From DASWJS01 sp036397035 (GTDB lineage: Bacteria; Actinomycetota; AC-67), in assembly GCA_036397035.1 (NCBI GenBank), contig DASWJS010000021.1, positions 1-64,000 of the forward strand: a stretch of DNA of 64,000 bases, in the 5' to 3' direction. Numbering within the stretch: position 1 is the stretch's first letter; each line of letters begins with the position of its first letter. Both the position numbers and the translations under genes were made by a program. The notes beneath the pieces are model-generated. The model was not told the origin of the DNA. It did not search any database and was given only the letters and a program-made list of their open reading frames with translations. Below, piece by piece: positions 38,096 through 46,992 of the stretch.

Positions 38096-39225
38096 CGGCG
38101 CAACCGCTCCACCGCCGACACGACCGCGTCGACTGCCGCGTCGACCTCCTCCTCGGTCGTGGTCACGCCGAGCGTCAGCCGCAGCACGCCGCTCGGACGA
38201 AGGCCCATCGCCTGCAGCACGTGCGACGGCTCGGTCGCGCCGCTCGAACAGGCGGATCCGCTCGACGCGGCGACGCCGGCCCCGTCGAGCAGCAGCAGGA
38301 GCGGCTCGCTCTCGACGCCCTCGATCCCGACGTTGCAGTTGTTGGGCAAGCGCTCGGCGCCCGCGCCGTGAACGCGCAGCCCGTCGATTCGGCCGAGCAG
38401 GCCCGCCTCGAGCCGGTCGCGCAACGCGCGCACGCGCGCGGCGGTCGCGGCCAACCGCTCGACCGTGAGCCGCACCGCCTCACCGAAGCCAGCGATCCCG
38501 GCGACGTTGTAGGTGCCCGAGCGGATGCCGCGCTCCTGTCCCCCGCCGTGGACGATCGGCTCCACGCCTACCCCGCGCCGGACGACGAGCGCGCCCACAC
38601 CCTTTGGCCCGCCGAGCTTGTGCGCCGACAGCGCGATCAAGTCCGCGCGCGCAGCGTCCAGCGGAATCCACGGCAGCGCCTGCACCGCGTCCGTGTGGAA
38701 ACGCGCGCCCGTCTCGTGCGCGATTTCGGCGACGCTCGTCACCGGCTGGATCGTCCCGACTTCGTTGTTGGCCGCCATGACCGACACGACTCCCGTCGTG
38801 CCGTCGATCGCGTCCGCCAGCGCATCGAGATCCAGCACCCCGTCGCGATGCACGCCGACGATACGGACGACGAAGCCCTGCCGCCCGAGCCACGCCGCCG
38901 TGTCCAGCACGGCATGGTGCTCGATCGCGCTGACGACGATCCCATCGCGCCCCTGGCCCTTCTGCCGCCATGCCGCGCCTTGCAGTGCGAGGTTGTCGGC
39001 TTCGGTCCCGCCGGACGTGAAGATCACTTCCTCAGGGCGAGCCCCCGCCGCCGCGGCGACGTGCTCCCGCGCCTCCTCGATCGCCTTTCGAGCCTCGCGC
39101 GCACCCGCGTGGAGCGAGGACGCGTTGGCAAAGCGCTCGCCAAGGTAGGGCTCCATGGCCGCGCGCGCCTCCGGCAGCAGCGGGGTCGTCGCGGCGTGGT
39201 CGAGGTACAGGGTCCGGCGGGCCAT
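38092..39225 (-). CDS. cysteine desulfurase (IscS/NifS type)
   Basis: A 377-residue PLP enzyme that takes sulfur from cysteine, here most likely for MnmA. It has YLDHAATTP at the start, the PLP lysine in SAHKLGGPKG, the EHHAVLDT histidine and the persulfide cysteine in SGSACSSG near the C-terminus. The ATG at 39225 has no ribosome binding site; TACGCT (39235-39240) lies nine bases upstream, so the message may be leaderless. Upstream open frame runs through a tandem repeat and is not coding. Confidence 0.94.
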   Translation of the reverse strand: MARRTLYLDHAATTPLLPEARAAMEPYLGERFANASSLHAGAREARKAIEEAREHVAAAAGARPEEVIFTSGGTEADNLALQGAAWRQKGQGRDGIVVSAIEHHAVLDTAAWLGRQGFVVRIVGVHRDGVLDLDALADAIDGTTGVVSVMAANNEVGTIQPVTSVAEIAHETGARFHTDAVQALPWIPLDAARADLIALSAHKLGGPKGVGALVVRRGVGVEPIVHGGGQERGIRSGTYNVAGIAGFGEAVRLTVERLAATAARVRALRDRLEAGLLGRIDGLRVHGAGAERLPNNCNVGIEGVESEPLLLLLDGAGVAASSGSACSSGATEPSHVLQAMGLRPSGVLRLTLGVTTTEEEVDAAVDAVVSAVERLRR

Positions 39226-39258
39226 GGAAACGTCAGCGTAGCAACGCTCGTTCGTATT

Positions 39259-39358
39259 CGGTCCGCCGTGGGCCGATACGGCCCGCTTTGGTTCGAAGCG
39301 GTCCATCGTGGACTCATACGGTCCATCGTGGACTCATGCGGTCCGCCGTGGGTCGATG
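39259..39358. repeat. array of five degenerate 20-bp tandem repeats
   Basis: Five head-to-tail 20-bp units cover exactly 100 bases (39259, 39279, 39299, 39319, 39339), each starting CGGTCC or CGGCCC. Units three and four are CGGTCCATCGTGGACTCATA/G and contain the perfect dyad GTCCA-TCG-TGGAC; units one and five keep CGGTCCGCCGTGGG; unit two is the most diverged. The array fills the gap between the desulfurase start and the amidase stop. It could be a multi-site operator or a spreading short tandem repeat. The units have no unique spacers, so it is not a CRISPR. Confidence 0.8.
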
Positions 39359-39370
39359 CAACCCGCTCGC

Positions 39371-42319
39371 TCAGAGCATGCCGAGCAGGTCGCCGGCGCT
39401 CGCGACGCCCTTGACGTCACTGCGACGCTGCGACCATCTCGAGGCGCCCGTCGAGGCGAGCCCCGCGGCCGACCCAAGGAGCACCTTCACCTCGCCGACG
39501 TCGCTCATGCCGCTCAAGTTCTCGCCGGGCGCTCCGATCGCGACGTCGCCGAAGCCGTCGCCGTTGAAGTCGCCGACGCCCAGGGCGGCCGCGAACACGT
39601 CCCCGTATTCGACCTGTCCGGGCACGCCCGTCGTGCCCTCGGTCCATCGCCGGCTTCCGATGCCGAGCGGCCCGCCGGCCGACCCGGGAAGCACGGTCAG
39701 CGCGCCGGCGTCGACTCGGGCGCCGAGGTTCTCGTGCGGGGCGCCGACGATCAGCTCGGCAAAGCCGTCGGCGTCCAGGTCGCGTGCCGCGACCGACGAC
39801 CCGAAGCCGTCACCGCGCTCGGCGGTGTCGGGGATCTCGACGGAGTCCTGGGTCCAGAGCTGGCTGGACGCCGCGGTGATCCCCGCCGTCGAACCGAACA
39901 GCACGGCCACGGCGCCGGCGTCGGCGACGTCGCCCACGTCCTCGCCGGGGATGCCGATAACCAGGTCGCCGCGTGCGCCCGCGCCGAGGTTGCCGATCGC
40001 GAGCGAGGCGCCGAAGCCGTCGCCGGTCTCGGGATCGTCGGCGATGCCCTCGACGCCCTGGTGCCACACCTGGATCCCGTCGAGCGCCGGGCCTCCTACC
40101 CCGCCAAAAAGCGTGTAGACGCGGCCTGCGCGCGGCACGCCGGCGGCGGTGTCGCCGGGCGAGCCGATGGCAAGGTCGGCGAACGTGCCTCCGTTGAGGT
40201 CCCCCACGGCCAGCGCGGCCCCGAACAGGTCGCGTGGCTCGGCGCGGCCCGGGATGCCGGCTTGATTCTGCTGCAGGGTCCGGGCGCCGACGCCGGTGAG
40301 CCCGGCGGCCGTTCCGAACACGATCTGCACCTTGCCTGCGTCGGCCGTCGCGCCCAAGTCCTCACCGGGGATCCCGATCACCAGGTCGTCGAAGCCGTCG
40401 CCGTTGAGGTCGCCCGAGGCCAGGGTCGACCCGAAGCCGTCGCCCGTTTCGGCGTAGCCGGGCACGCCGCCGGCGCCTTCGGCGAACCGCTGCGAGCCTG
40501 CTCCCGTCAGCCCGTCGGCCGAGCCGCGGATCACGTCCACCGCGCCCGCGTCGAGCGCGCCGTCCACGTCCTCCCGCGGGACGCCGACGGCCAAGTCGGC
40601 GAAGCCGTCACCGTCGAAGTCGCCGGCCGCCAGCGCGCTTCCGAAGCCGTCGCCCGGCTCGCGCGCGTCGGGAAGCCCGCCCCAGCCCTCACGCCACCGG
40701 TCGTCGCCGGCGCCCGTCAGGCCGCCGGCCGATCCGTAGAGCACGTTGACGGCGCCGGCGTCCGCCGCGCCGTCGAAGTCCTCACCCGGCACGCCGATCG
40801 CGAGGTCGGCGAAGCCGTCGCCGTCGAAGTCGGCGCCTTGGGTCGCGGCGACGCACGCGCCGCACGACCGCGGCAGCGGCGACAGCACCATCAGCGAGCC
40901 TGATGCGGGACGGGCGCGCTTTCCGGTCGACGGGCGCTTCGCCTCGATGGTCCATCGAGCAACGCCGCTCGGCACCGGGAGCCCGCCGGCGTCGGTCCCG
41001 TTCCAGCGCACCGCCATCCGCTCGCCGGTACCCCGGAACGTGCGCCACGGCGCGCCGCCGAGCGCGCGAATCCGCAGCGTCCATCGCACGCGCTTGGAGA
41101 ACTCGGCCTTGATCTTTCCGGCGTCGTCGACGCCGTCGCCGTCCGGCCGCAGGGTGTCGAGCGTCGTGCGCGGACGGTAGATCTTCGGGTGACCCCCGCC
41201 GTCGACCTGCTTGCGAATCGACGGGAGCAGGTCGTAGGTCTTCTGGCCCGGGCAGCTCGTCGCGTTGGCGTCGCGGTGGCCGTTGATCCGCTTGAGCCGC
41301 ACGCGGGTGCCCTCCGCGTACTTGTCGGTGCCGCTGCTCGCGATCATCGTCACCCGGCCGATCGGCGGGACGTGATGGACGTCGAGCTTCCAGCGCAGCA
41401 GCTTCACGAGCGCGGTGCGCGCCGCCTTCGGCGGCGCGACGGACTGGAACGTGCCCATCAGCGCGACGCCGGTCGTGTAAGTGTTGAAGCCGCCGGCGTG
41501 CGCGCCGATCACCGCCTGGTCGATCCCGCCGGCGCGTCCTTCGAACACCTGGCCGTAGCGATCGACCAGGAAGTTGTAGGCGATGTCGCTGTAGCCGCGA
41601 CCTTTCGTGTGGTAGGCGTAGATCCCGCGCACGATCGAGGCGCTCTCGCTCTTGGAATACGAGTTGGTGCCGGCCGTGTGATGGACGAAGGACGCCCACA
41701 GCTCGGGCGCGATGCCGGGCCCCTTCGTGCGGAGGCTCTCGTCGGCGCCCCATTCCGCGCGCGTGATGATGCCGGGCTGGTTCGGCATGGCCTCCGCGAC
41801 CGGGGTGCGCGGCGTGAAGCCGCGCTTGATCGCGTCCCACGCCCGCTGGAACGGGTTCCGGTGATAGGCGTCGCCGTTGGTGTTGAACGCGACGAGCCGC
41901 ACGTCGCGGACCGCGCGATCGCCCGCCGCGACCCGCAGTTGCACGGTGTCGGCAAGGCCGACCCACAGCGGCAGCGTGAACGCGCCTGCTCTCATGGCGG
42001 GCTCGTCGTCGCCGTCCGGGCCTTCGTCTTCCTCGTAGACCATCGTCTTCCACAGCGACCAGCCGGCCGGCCCGTGCGCGCGCACCCGGATGTCGGCCGA
42101 TTCGGCGTCCGCCGAGTCGAAGGACACCCCGATCAGGTTGGCCCGCCACGGCAGCGCGATCGTGCCGGCGGCGGCGCGGTCCGGCGCGATGCGCGCGCGG
42201 ACACCGAGCGACGCGTCGAGCGTCTTCGGCGCCGGGGCCTCCGCGCGCACCGGGCCGGGCACGCCGAACGTCGACACGGCCACGACCGTAACGACGAAGA
42301 TTCCGCGCCCTTTCCGCAC
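39371..42319 (-). CDS. secreted PGRP-type amidase fused to FG-GAP beta-propeller
   Basis: A 982-residue exported protein. Signal peptide (about 1-27), a beta domain, and a PGRP/amidase_2 domain (about 180-350) with zinc ligands in FVHHTAG, INGHRDA and SCPG, which predicts N-acetylmuramoyl-L-alanine amidase activity. Next come a FlgD-like Ig domain (DTLRPDGDGVDD, WNGTDAGG) and seven FG-GAP repeats of the type DFDGDGFADLAIGVPGED, the number needed for a seven-bladed integrin-alpha-like propeller with calcium loops. The GTG at 42319 is chosen because GGGGGGAG lies five bases upstream and the signal peptide then begins correctly; an ATG at 42355 lacks a site. It likely acts on peptidoglycan at the cell surface. 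Confidence 0.9.
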   Translation of the reverse strand: MRKGRGIFVVTVVAVSTFGVPGPVRAEAPAPKTLDASLGVRARIAPDRAAAGTIALPWRANLIGVSFDSADAESADIRVRAHGPAGWSLWKTMVYEEDEGPDGDDEPAMRAGAFTLPLWVGLADTVQLRVAAGDRAVRDVRLVAFNTNGDAYHRNPFQRAWDAIKRGFTPRTPVAEAMPNQPGIITRAEWGADESLRTKGPGIAPELWASFVHHTAGTNSYSKSESASIVRGIYAYHTKGRGYSDIAYNFLVDRYGQVFEGRAGGIDQAVIGAHAGGFNTYTTGVALMGTFQSVAPPKAARTALVKLLRWKLDVHHVPPIGRVTMIASSGTDKYAEGTRVRLKRINGHRDANATSCPGQKTYDLLPSIRKQVDGGGHPKIYRPRTTLDTLRPDGDGVDDAGKIKAEFSKRVRWTLRIRALGGAPWRTFRGTGERMAVRWNGTDAGGLPVPSGVARWTIEAKRPSTGKRARPASGSLMVLSPLPRSCGACVAATQGADFDGDGFADLAIGVPGEDFDGAADAGAVNVLYGSAGGLTGAGDDRWREGWGGLPDAREPGDGFGSALAAGDFDGDGFADLAVGVPREDVDGALDAGAVDVIRGSADGLTGAGSQRFAEGAGGVPGYAETGDGFGSTLASGDLNGDGFDDLVIGIPGEDLGATADAGKVQIVFGTAAGLTGVGARTLQQNQAGIPGRAEPRDLFGAALAVGDLNGGTFADLAIGSPGDTAAGVPRAGRVYTLFGGVGGPALDGIQVWHQGVEGIADDPETGDGFGASLAIGNLGAGARGDLVIGIPGEDVGDVADAGAVAVLFGSTAGITAASSQLWTQDSVEIPDTAERGDGFGSSVAARDLDADGFAELIVGAPHENLGARVDAGALTVLPGSAGGPLGIGSRRWTEGTTGVPGQVEYGDVFAAALGVGDFNGDGFGDVAIGAPGENLSGMSDVGEVKVLLGSAAGLASTGASRWSQRRSDVKGVASAGDLLGML

Positions 42320-42434
42320 TACCACTCCCCCCGGACTCGACAACGTACGGACCATGGTGGGCGCGATGCGGGGCCGCGCGAACGCGTGCCCGAGGTCCGT
42401 CCTTCCCGGTATCGGCGTTCCTGTGTAGCAGGCT

Positions 42435-43934
42435 TTAGCCGGAAGCGGAAGAGGTTCCTTCGCCTTCCCCGGATTCTTCCGCGGGGGCGGGGCCCGGAGT
42501 GTCCACTCTGTCCCAGTATCGGGACCACGGCCCGGGCGCGGCGCGCAGACGGCGCTCGATGGCGGGCGGGTCCGCCAGCACGACCTGCGTCGGCGGCGAG
42601 CCCAGCCGCGCGAGGTCCTCGTACAGCTCGATCAGCGGCGCGGGATCCTCCCCGGCGACGACGTGCACGAAGAGCCGGTCGGCGCCGTCGGTCCGGTCCA
42701 GCTCGACCTGCCAGTGGTCGGTGCGCTCGGACGCGGCGGCGCCGGCGTCGCGAAGGTCGATGATCGAGCCGCGCCCGTTCAACACCACCTCGCGCCGCCA
42801 CTCTCCCTGCCGGACGGTCGGCCCGACACGCGGGGCGGTGCGACCGCAGTTCGGGCAGGGCTCGGTGCTGAGCCCGCCGAGCGCGAGGTCGCCCGTGCGC
42901 CAGCGCGGCGCGCCGCCGCCCCTGAACACCAGCGGCGTGACGACCAGCTCGCCCGGCTCCTGCTCGCCGCGCCGCTCGCCCGTCTCCGGCGAGATCACCT
43001 CGACCACGTCGAGGTCCGAGTAGGTGTGCAGCCCGAAGGTCTCCTCGCGCCCGGCCGGGACCGAGCACTCCCCCCACAGCACGCGCCCTTCGGCGGGCCC
43101 GTAGACCGCCGCGATGTGCGCGTCGCGCGCGCCCGCCGACAGCAGGCCTTCGCCGAGCGCCGCTCGCTCCGGAGCCGTGAGCGAACGCCCCACGGCGAGC
43201 ACCAGCTCGAGCTTCGAAATGTCGATGCCGTCTTCCATCGCGATTCGCGGGAAGGCCACCGCCTCGCTCGCGGGCAGCGCCACCACGGTCGCGCGCGACT
43301 CGTCGAGCGCCTGCATCGACGAGGCAAGGTCGCGGCGGCTGCCGCGGAAGTGGACCGCGTTCATGCCGACGCCGTGCGCCATGTAGTAGACGCCCCAGAA
43401 GTTCAGCGTCGGGCCGAACGGCACCAGGTTCAGCAGCCGGTCCTCGCGGCCGAGCCCGACCACCGCGGCCAGGCGCGCGCCCGCGCGCGCCAGCAGGTCC
43501 AAGTCGTCGCGCGTGTAGGCGACGGGCAGGCGCCCGCCCGGGCCGAGCGGCAGGTGCACGTGCACCGCGCGCGTCGCCGCCTCGATCTGCAGTTCCTTCG
43601 CCTCCTCGCCGCCGAGCAGGCTGACGACCAGCAGGCGCCGCAGCACCGACCAGTCGCTGAACCGCTTCACGCCTTCGCCGGTCCCGCGCAGGACGAGCGC
43701 GTTCGGTCCTTCGGGGTTGCGGCGCGGGTCCAGCACGTCGCGCCGCATCGACAGCGGCAGCGTGTCGAGCGCGTCCAGGCCCTTGAACAGTCGCGCGTCG
43801 ATGCCGGCCGATGCGAGCCGCGCGCGCACGAACGGCACGTGGCCGAGCGCCATCTGCAGCAACGTCTGGCGCAGCAGCACGTTCTGCTGCTTGCGCTGCT
43901 CGGCGATCGTGCGGTGATCCCAGGCGACGGCCAT
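42435..43934 (-). CDS. AMP-dependent ligase-like protein (PaaK/F390 synthetase type)
   Basis: A 499-residue member of the adenylate-forming superfamily resembling phenylacetate-CoA ligase and F390 synthetase: VYGPAEGRVLWGE (substrate/AMP loop), PRWRTGDLALGG (ATP-ribose aspartate), and a CPNCGR pair near residue 367. The N-terminal P-loop, normally a Ser/Thr/Gly-rich SSGTTG motif, is degenerate (LRGTGEGVKRF), so activity is uncertain. The ATG at 43934 is preferred because TAGCAT (43942-43947) lies seven bases upstream, a leaderless arrangement; ATG 43943 is the alternative. Divergent from the methyltransferase gene. Confidence 0.78.
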   Translation of the reverse strand: MAVAWDHRTIAEQRKQQNVLLRQTLLQMALGHVPFVRARLASAGIDARLFKGLDALDTLPLSMRRDVLDPRRNPEGPNALVLRGTGEGVKRFSDWSVLRRLLVVSLLGGEEAKELQIEAATRAVHVHLPLGPGGRLPVAYTRDDLDLLARAGARLAAVVGLGREDRLLNLVPFGPTLNFWGVYYMAHGVGMNAVHFRGSRRDLASSMQALDESRATVVALPASEAVAFPRIAMEDGIDISKLELVLAVGRSLTAPERAALGEGLLSAGARDAHIAAVYGPAEGRVLWGECSVPAGREETFGLHTYSDLDVVEVISPETGERRGEQEPGELVVTPLVFRGGGAPRWRTGDLALGGLSTEPCPNCGRTAPRVGPTVRQGEWRREVVLNGRGSIIDLRDAGAAASERTDHWQVELDRTDGADRLFVHVVAGEDPAPLIELYEDLARLGSPPTQVVLADPPAIERRLRAAPGPWSRYWDRVDTPGPAPAEESGEGEGTSSASG

Positions 43935-43941
43935 CGGCGCC

Positions 43942-43973
43942 ATGCTAACGGCCCGGGCGCGCGCTGGTAGGCT
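43942..43973. promoter_or_regulatory. divergent leaderless promoter pair
   Basis: The two start codons at 43934 (minus) and 43984 (plus) are only 49 bases apart. The minus strand has TAGCAT at 43942-43947, seven bases before its ATG. The plus strand has TAGGCT at 43968-43973, ten bases before its ATG. Neither gene has a ribosome binding site. Confidence 0.45.
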
Positions 43974-43983
43974 CCCCCGGCAC

Positions 43984-44772
43984 ATGAGCGATCCCGACGC
44001 CGTTCCCGCGCGCTCGCTGTCCTTCGACGCGGCCGAGCCGCTGCCGCTGACCGGCGAGCGCACCGCGCCCGGCGTTCCCGAAGAGAACTACTGGTTCCAG
44101 CGTCACGTCGCCGGGTACCTGTTCGCGGCGGATCGCGTCGCCGGGACGCGCGTGCTCGACGCGGGGTGCGGCGAGGGCTACGGGACCGAGCTGCTGGCGG
44201 CGCGCGCGACGGCCGTCCATGCCCTGGACCTGGAGTGGCCCGTGGTCGCGCGCGCCCGGGCCCGCTACCCGCGGACGGGCTTCGGCGCCGGGAACCTCGT
44301 TGCCATGCCGTTCGCCGCGGGAACCTTCGACGCCGTCGTCTCGCTCCAGGTCATCGAGCACCTCCACACGCCGCAGGAGTTCCTCGCCGAGTGCAAACGC
44401 GTGCTGCGGCCGGGCGGGCTCATCCTCGTCTCGACGCCGAACCGCCTCACCTTCTCGCCCGAGGGCGTGCGCAACCCGTTCCACACCTTCGAGTTCGCGC
44501 CGGAGGAGCTGCACGCGACGATGGCTCGTCACTTCACCGGCATCGAGCTGCTCGGCACGTTCCACGGCCCGTCGATCCGCTCGCTCGAGCGGTTCATGCG
44601 CGTGTCGTTCCCCGAGCGGCTCATCCAGACGCCCGCCTACGAGTGGCCCGACTGGCTCCAGTCGCGCGTCGCGCGCGTCCGGCCGGGCGACTTCCGCGTC
44701 CGCGCGCGCGCGTTGGAGCGGAGCCTGGACCTCGTCGCCGTCGCGCGCGCGCCCTCGTCCCCGCGCGCATAG
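43984..44772 (+). CDS. class I SAM methyltransferase of a polysaccharide cluster
   Basis: A 262-residue methyltransferase with LPLTGERTAPGVPEENYWFQRH before the SAM motif VLDAGCGEGYGTELL (about residue 58), followed by ALDLEW, FDAVVSLQVIEHL and CKRVLRPGGLILVSTPN. It is four bases upstream of a GH57 gene with a GT4 synthase further on, the same trio as mycobacterial Rv3030-Rv3031-Rv3032. There the methyltransferase is thought to 6-O-methylate glucose units of the lipopolysaccharide. Activity here is inferred from that context. Confidence 0.85.
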   Translation: MSDPDAVPARSLSFDAAEPLPLTGERTAPGVPEENYWFQRHVAGYLFAADRVAGTRVLDAGCGEGYGTELLAARATAVHALDLEWPVVARARARYPRTGFGAGNLVAMPFAAGTFDAVVSLQVIEHLHTPQEFLAECKRVLRPGGLILVSTPNRLTFSPEGVRNPFHTFEFAPEELHATMARHFTGIELLGTFHGPSIRSLERFMRVSFPERLIQTPAYEWPDWLQSRVARVRPGDFRVRARALERSLDLVAVARAPSSPRA

Positions 44773-44776
44773 CGCG

Positions 44777-46309
44777 ATGGGCCTGTTCTGCCTCGTCCTG
44801 CACACGCACCTGCCCTACGTCCGTCGCAACGGCGTCTGGCCCAGCGGCGAGGACTTCTTCCATCAGGCCGCCAGCGAGTGCTACCTGCCGCTGCTCGGCA
44901 CGCTCGAGCGCCTCGACGAGATGGGGGTTCGCGACGGGCTCACGATCGGGCTGTCCCCGATGGTCGCCCACCAGATGCAAGACGAGCACATGCTCGCCGA
45001 GCTTGGATGGTTCCTCGGACGCCTCGAGCTGCGCGCGCTCCGCCAAGTCGCCAACTACGACGGCGTCTTCACGCCCGAGTTCAAGGATCTCGCCGCGTTT
45101 TACGCGCGCTTCGGGCGCGAGCAAGCCGCCCGCCTCGACGCGTTGCCGGGTGGCGGGATCGCGACTGCCTTCGCCTCGTTCGAGCGCGCGGGCGTGATCG
45201 AGATCCTCGGCGGACCGGCCACGCACCCCTACCTTCCGCGCGTCGGCGAGCCGCTCCTGGCCGAGGCGCAGGTCCGGATCGGCGCGGTCGAGCACGAGCG
45301 TCTGATCGGGCGCGCGCCCGCGGGGATGTGGCTCCCGGAGTGCGCGTACCGCCCGGACGCCGGGATCGAGCGCATGCTGGCGAACGCCGGAGTCGGACAC
45401 GTCGTCATCGACGGCCCGACCATGCTTCGCAGCGCCGGTCCAGGCTCCACGTTCGCGCCGCGCCGCGTCGGCGCGGACGGCCCGGTCGCCTTCGCCCGGA
45501 ACCTCGACGTGACCTACCGCGTGTGGTCGCCGACGGGCGGGTACCCGACCGGGCGCTGGTACCGCGACTTCTTCCACTACGACGTCGAGGCCGGGTTCAA
45601 AGACTGGCGCGTGACCTCGATCCGCAAGCCGCTCGACGGGAAGCGGCCCTACGAACCCGCGCGCGCGGTCGAAGCCGCGCGACGCGACGCCGAGGACTTC
45701 GCCGCGCTGGTCGCGACGACCCTCGCCGAGCACGAACGCCAAACCGGCGTGGAGGGCGCGATCGTCGCCGCCTACGACACCGAGCTGTTCGGCCACTGGT
45801 GGTTCGAGGGGCCTGTGTTCCTGGAGCGGCTGTTCGAGGTGCTGCGCGACGCCTCGGGCGTGCGCGCGTGCTCGCTGTCGCGCGCGCTCGAGCTGCTGCC
45901 CGAGCCGGAGCCGGTCGACCTGCGCGAGGGGTCGTGGGGCTTCCGCAAGGACGACCGGTCCTGGGTGGCGGAGGAGACCGAGCACATGTGGTCCGCGCTC
46001 GCCGAGACCGAGACCGAGACCGTCCGCCTGCTCGACAAGCATGCGGACGCGACCGGCGCGCGGGCCGAGGCGCTCGCGCAGCTCGTGCGGGAGGCGATGC
46101 TGCTGCAGTCGAGCGACTGGCCGTTCATGGTCCTTCGCGGGCGCAACCCCGACTACGCGCGCGAGCGGTTCGCCTCGCACCGCGCGCGCTGGAACCACAT
46201 GGCCGAGCTTCTGCGCAGCCGCATCCCCGACGACCTCGTCGCGCGCGAGGCGGCGGCCGTTCACGAGATCGACAACATCCTGCCGGCCCTGTCGCCGGCG
46301 GCGCTCTAA
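44777..46309 (+). CDS. GH57 alpha-glucan branching enzyme
   Basis: A 510-residue glycoside hydrolase family 57 enzyme of the 1,4-alpha-glucan branching type. HTHLPYVRRNG starts the catalytic barrel; the nucleophile glutamate is in MWLPECAYRP (about E188) and the acid/base aspartate in AYDTELFGHWWFEGP (about D334); the C-terminal DUF1957 helical domain carries SSDWPFM, typical of branching enzymes. It acts in the cytoplasm on alpha-1,4-glucans made by a GT4 synthase. It shares its final four bases with the oppositely oriented oxygenase-like gene. Confidence 0.93.
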   Translation: MGLFCLVLHTHLPYVRRNGVWPSGEDFFHQAASECYLPLLGTLERLDEMGVRDGLTIGLSPMVAHQMQDEHMLAELGWFLGRLELRALRQVANYDGVFTPEFKDLAAFYARFGREQAARLDALPGGGIATAFASFERAGVIEILGGPATHPYLPRVGEPLLAEAQVRIGAVEHERLIGRAPAGMWLPECAYRPDAGIERMLANAGVGHVVIDGPTMLRSAGPGSTFAPRRVGADGPVAFARNLDVTYRVWSPTGGYPTGRWYRDFFHYDVEAGFKDWRVTSIRKPLDGKRPYEPARAVEAARRDAEDFAALVATTLAEHERQTGVEGAIVAAYDTELFGHWWFEGPVFLERLFEVLRDASGVRACSLSRALELLPEPEPVDLREGSWGFRKDDRSWVAEETEHMWSALAETETETVRLLDKHADATGARAEALAQLVREAMLLQSSDWPFMVLRGRNPDYARERFASHRARWNHMAELLRSRIPDDLVAREAAAVHEIDNILPALSPAAL

Positions 46310-46947
46310 GCCCGCGCGCCCTGGGGCAGGCGCGCGCCGATCCAGCGCTCCAGCGCGGGGCCGCTTTCGAACGACACGATGAGCGCGAAGCGCGGCTCGG
46401 GCCCCGGGTGGTGGACGGCGTGCCAGAGGCGCTCGGAGTCCACGACGAACTGCGCGCCGGCCGGCAGCGAGATGTGCTTCTCGCTTGCGACGTCGTCCTT
46501 GGCTTCGCGCGTGACCATGTACGAGTCGGGGTTGTCGGTCAGTTGGAGCCACGCGCGCACGACCCAGCCCTCCCCGTCGGGGTTCAGCCGGTTGTTGTCG
46601 TCGGGGTGCATGTTGCCGACGGCCTCTTCGTAGGTGTTGGGGTTGAGCTTGATCGTGCGCACGCGCCCGTAGCGCGCGCCGGCGTCCTCGGTCCAGCGCA
46701 CGAGCGTCGGGCACAGCTCGGCGTTCTTGGTCCAGATCCCGTCCTTGTCGGGCTTGCCGTGGTCCCAGAAGCCCGCGCACTCCATGTCGCCGAAGGCCGA
46801 GGCGATCGGGGCGAAGTTGGTGTCTCCCCCGCTCTTCCAATCGACGTACTCCATCGTCATGTACTCCTCCGGCGGGACCGGCGCGCCGAAGTTGTCCAGC
46901 ACGACGAACCCGTCGCGCTCCAGGATTTCCAGCTTCGTGTGAGCCAT
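46306..46947 (-). CDS. 2-oxoglutarate/Fe(II) oxygenase-like protein
   Basis: A 213-residue protein related to aspartyl/asparaginyl beta-hydroxylase-like oxygenases. Candidate metal ligands are the His-x-Asp in NMHPDDNN and the distal histidine in LWHAVHHPG, with PRFALIVSFESG supplying the arginine that usually binds 2-oxoglutarate. AAGGAG precedes the ATG at 46947. It lies between the GH57 gene and a DUF3137-like gene, on the opposite strand from the polysaccharide genes. Substrate unknown. Confidence 0.7.
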   Translation of the reverse strand: MAHTKLEILERDGFVVLDNFGAPVPPEEYMTMEYVDWKSGGDTNFAPIASAFGDMECAGFWDHGKPDKDGIWTKNAELCPTLVRWTEDAGARYGRVRTIKLNPNTYEEAVGNMHPDDNNRLNPDGEGWVVRAWLQLTDNPDSYMVTREAKDDVASEKHISLPAGAQFVVDSERLWHAVHHPGPEPRFALIVSFESGPALERWIGARLPQGARA

Positions 46948-46992
46948 CGCAACTCTCCTTGGTCGTGCTCCCCCGATGATACGGTTCCGCGC

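Noticed and set aside
33485..38371. Very long open frame antisense to gatA, ligA and mnmA
   Set aside because: It runs opposite genes with complete catalytic motifs. High GC removes stop codons from antisense frames, and its translation is Arg/Asp/His-rich with no domain.
39259..39358. CRISPR array
   Set aside because: The 20-bp units are directly adjacent with no unique spacers and there are no cas genes.
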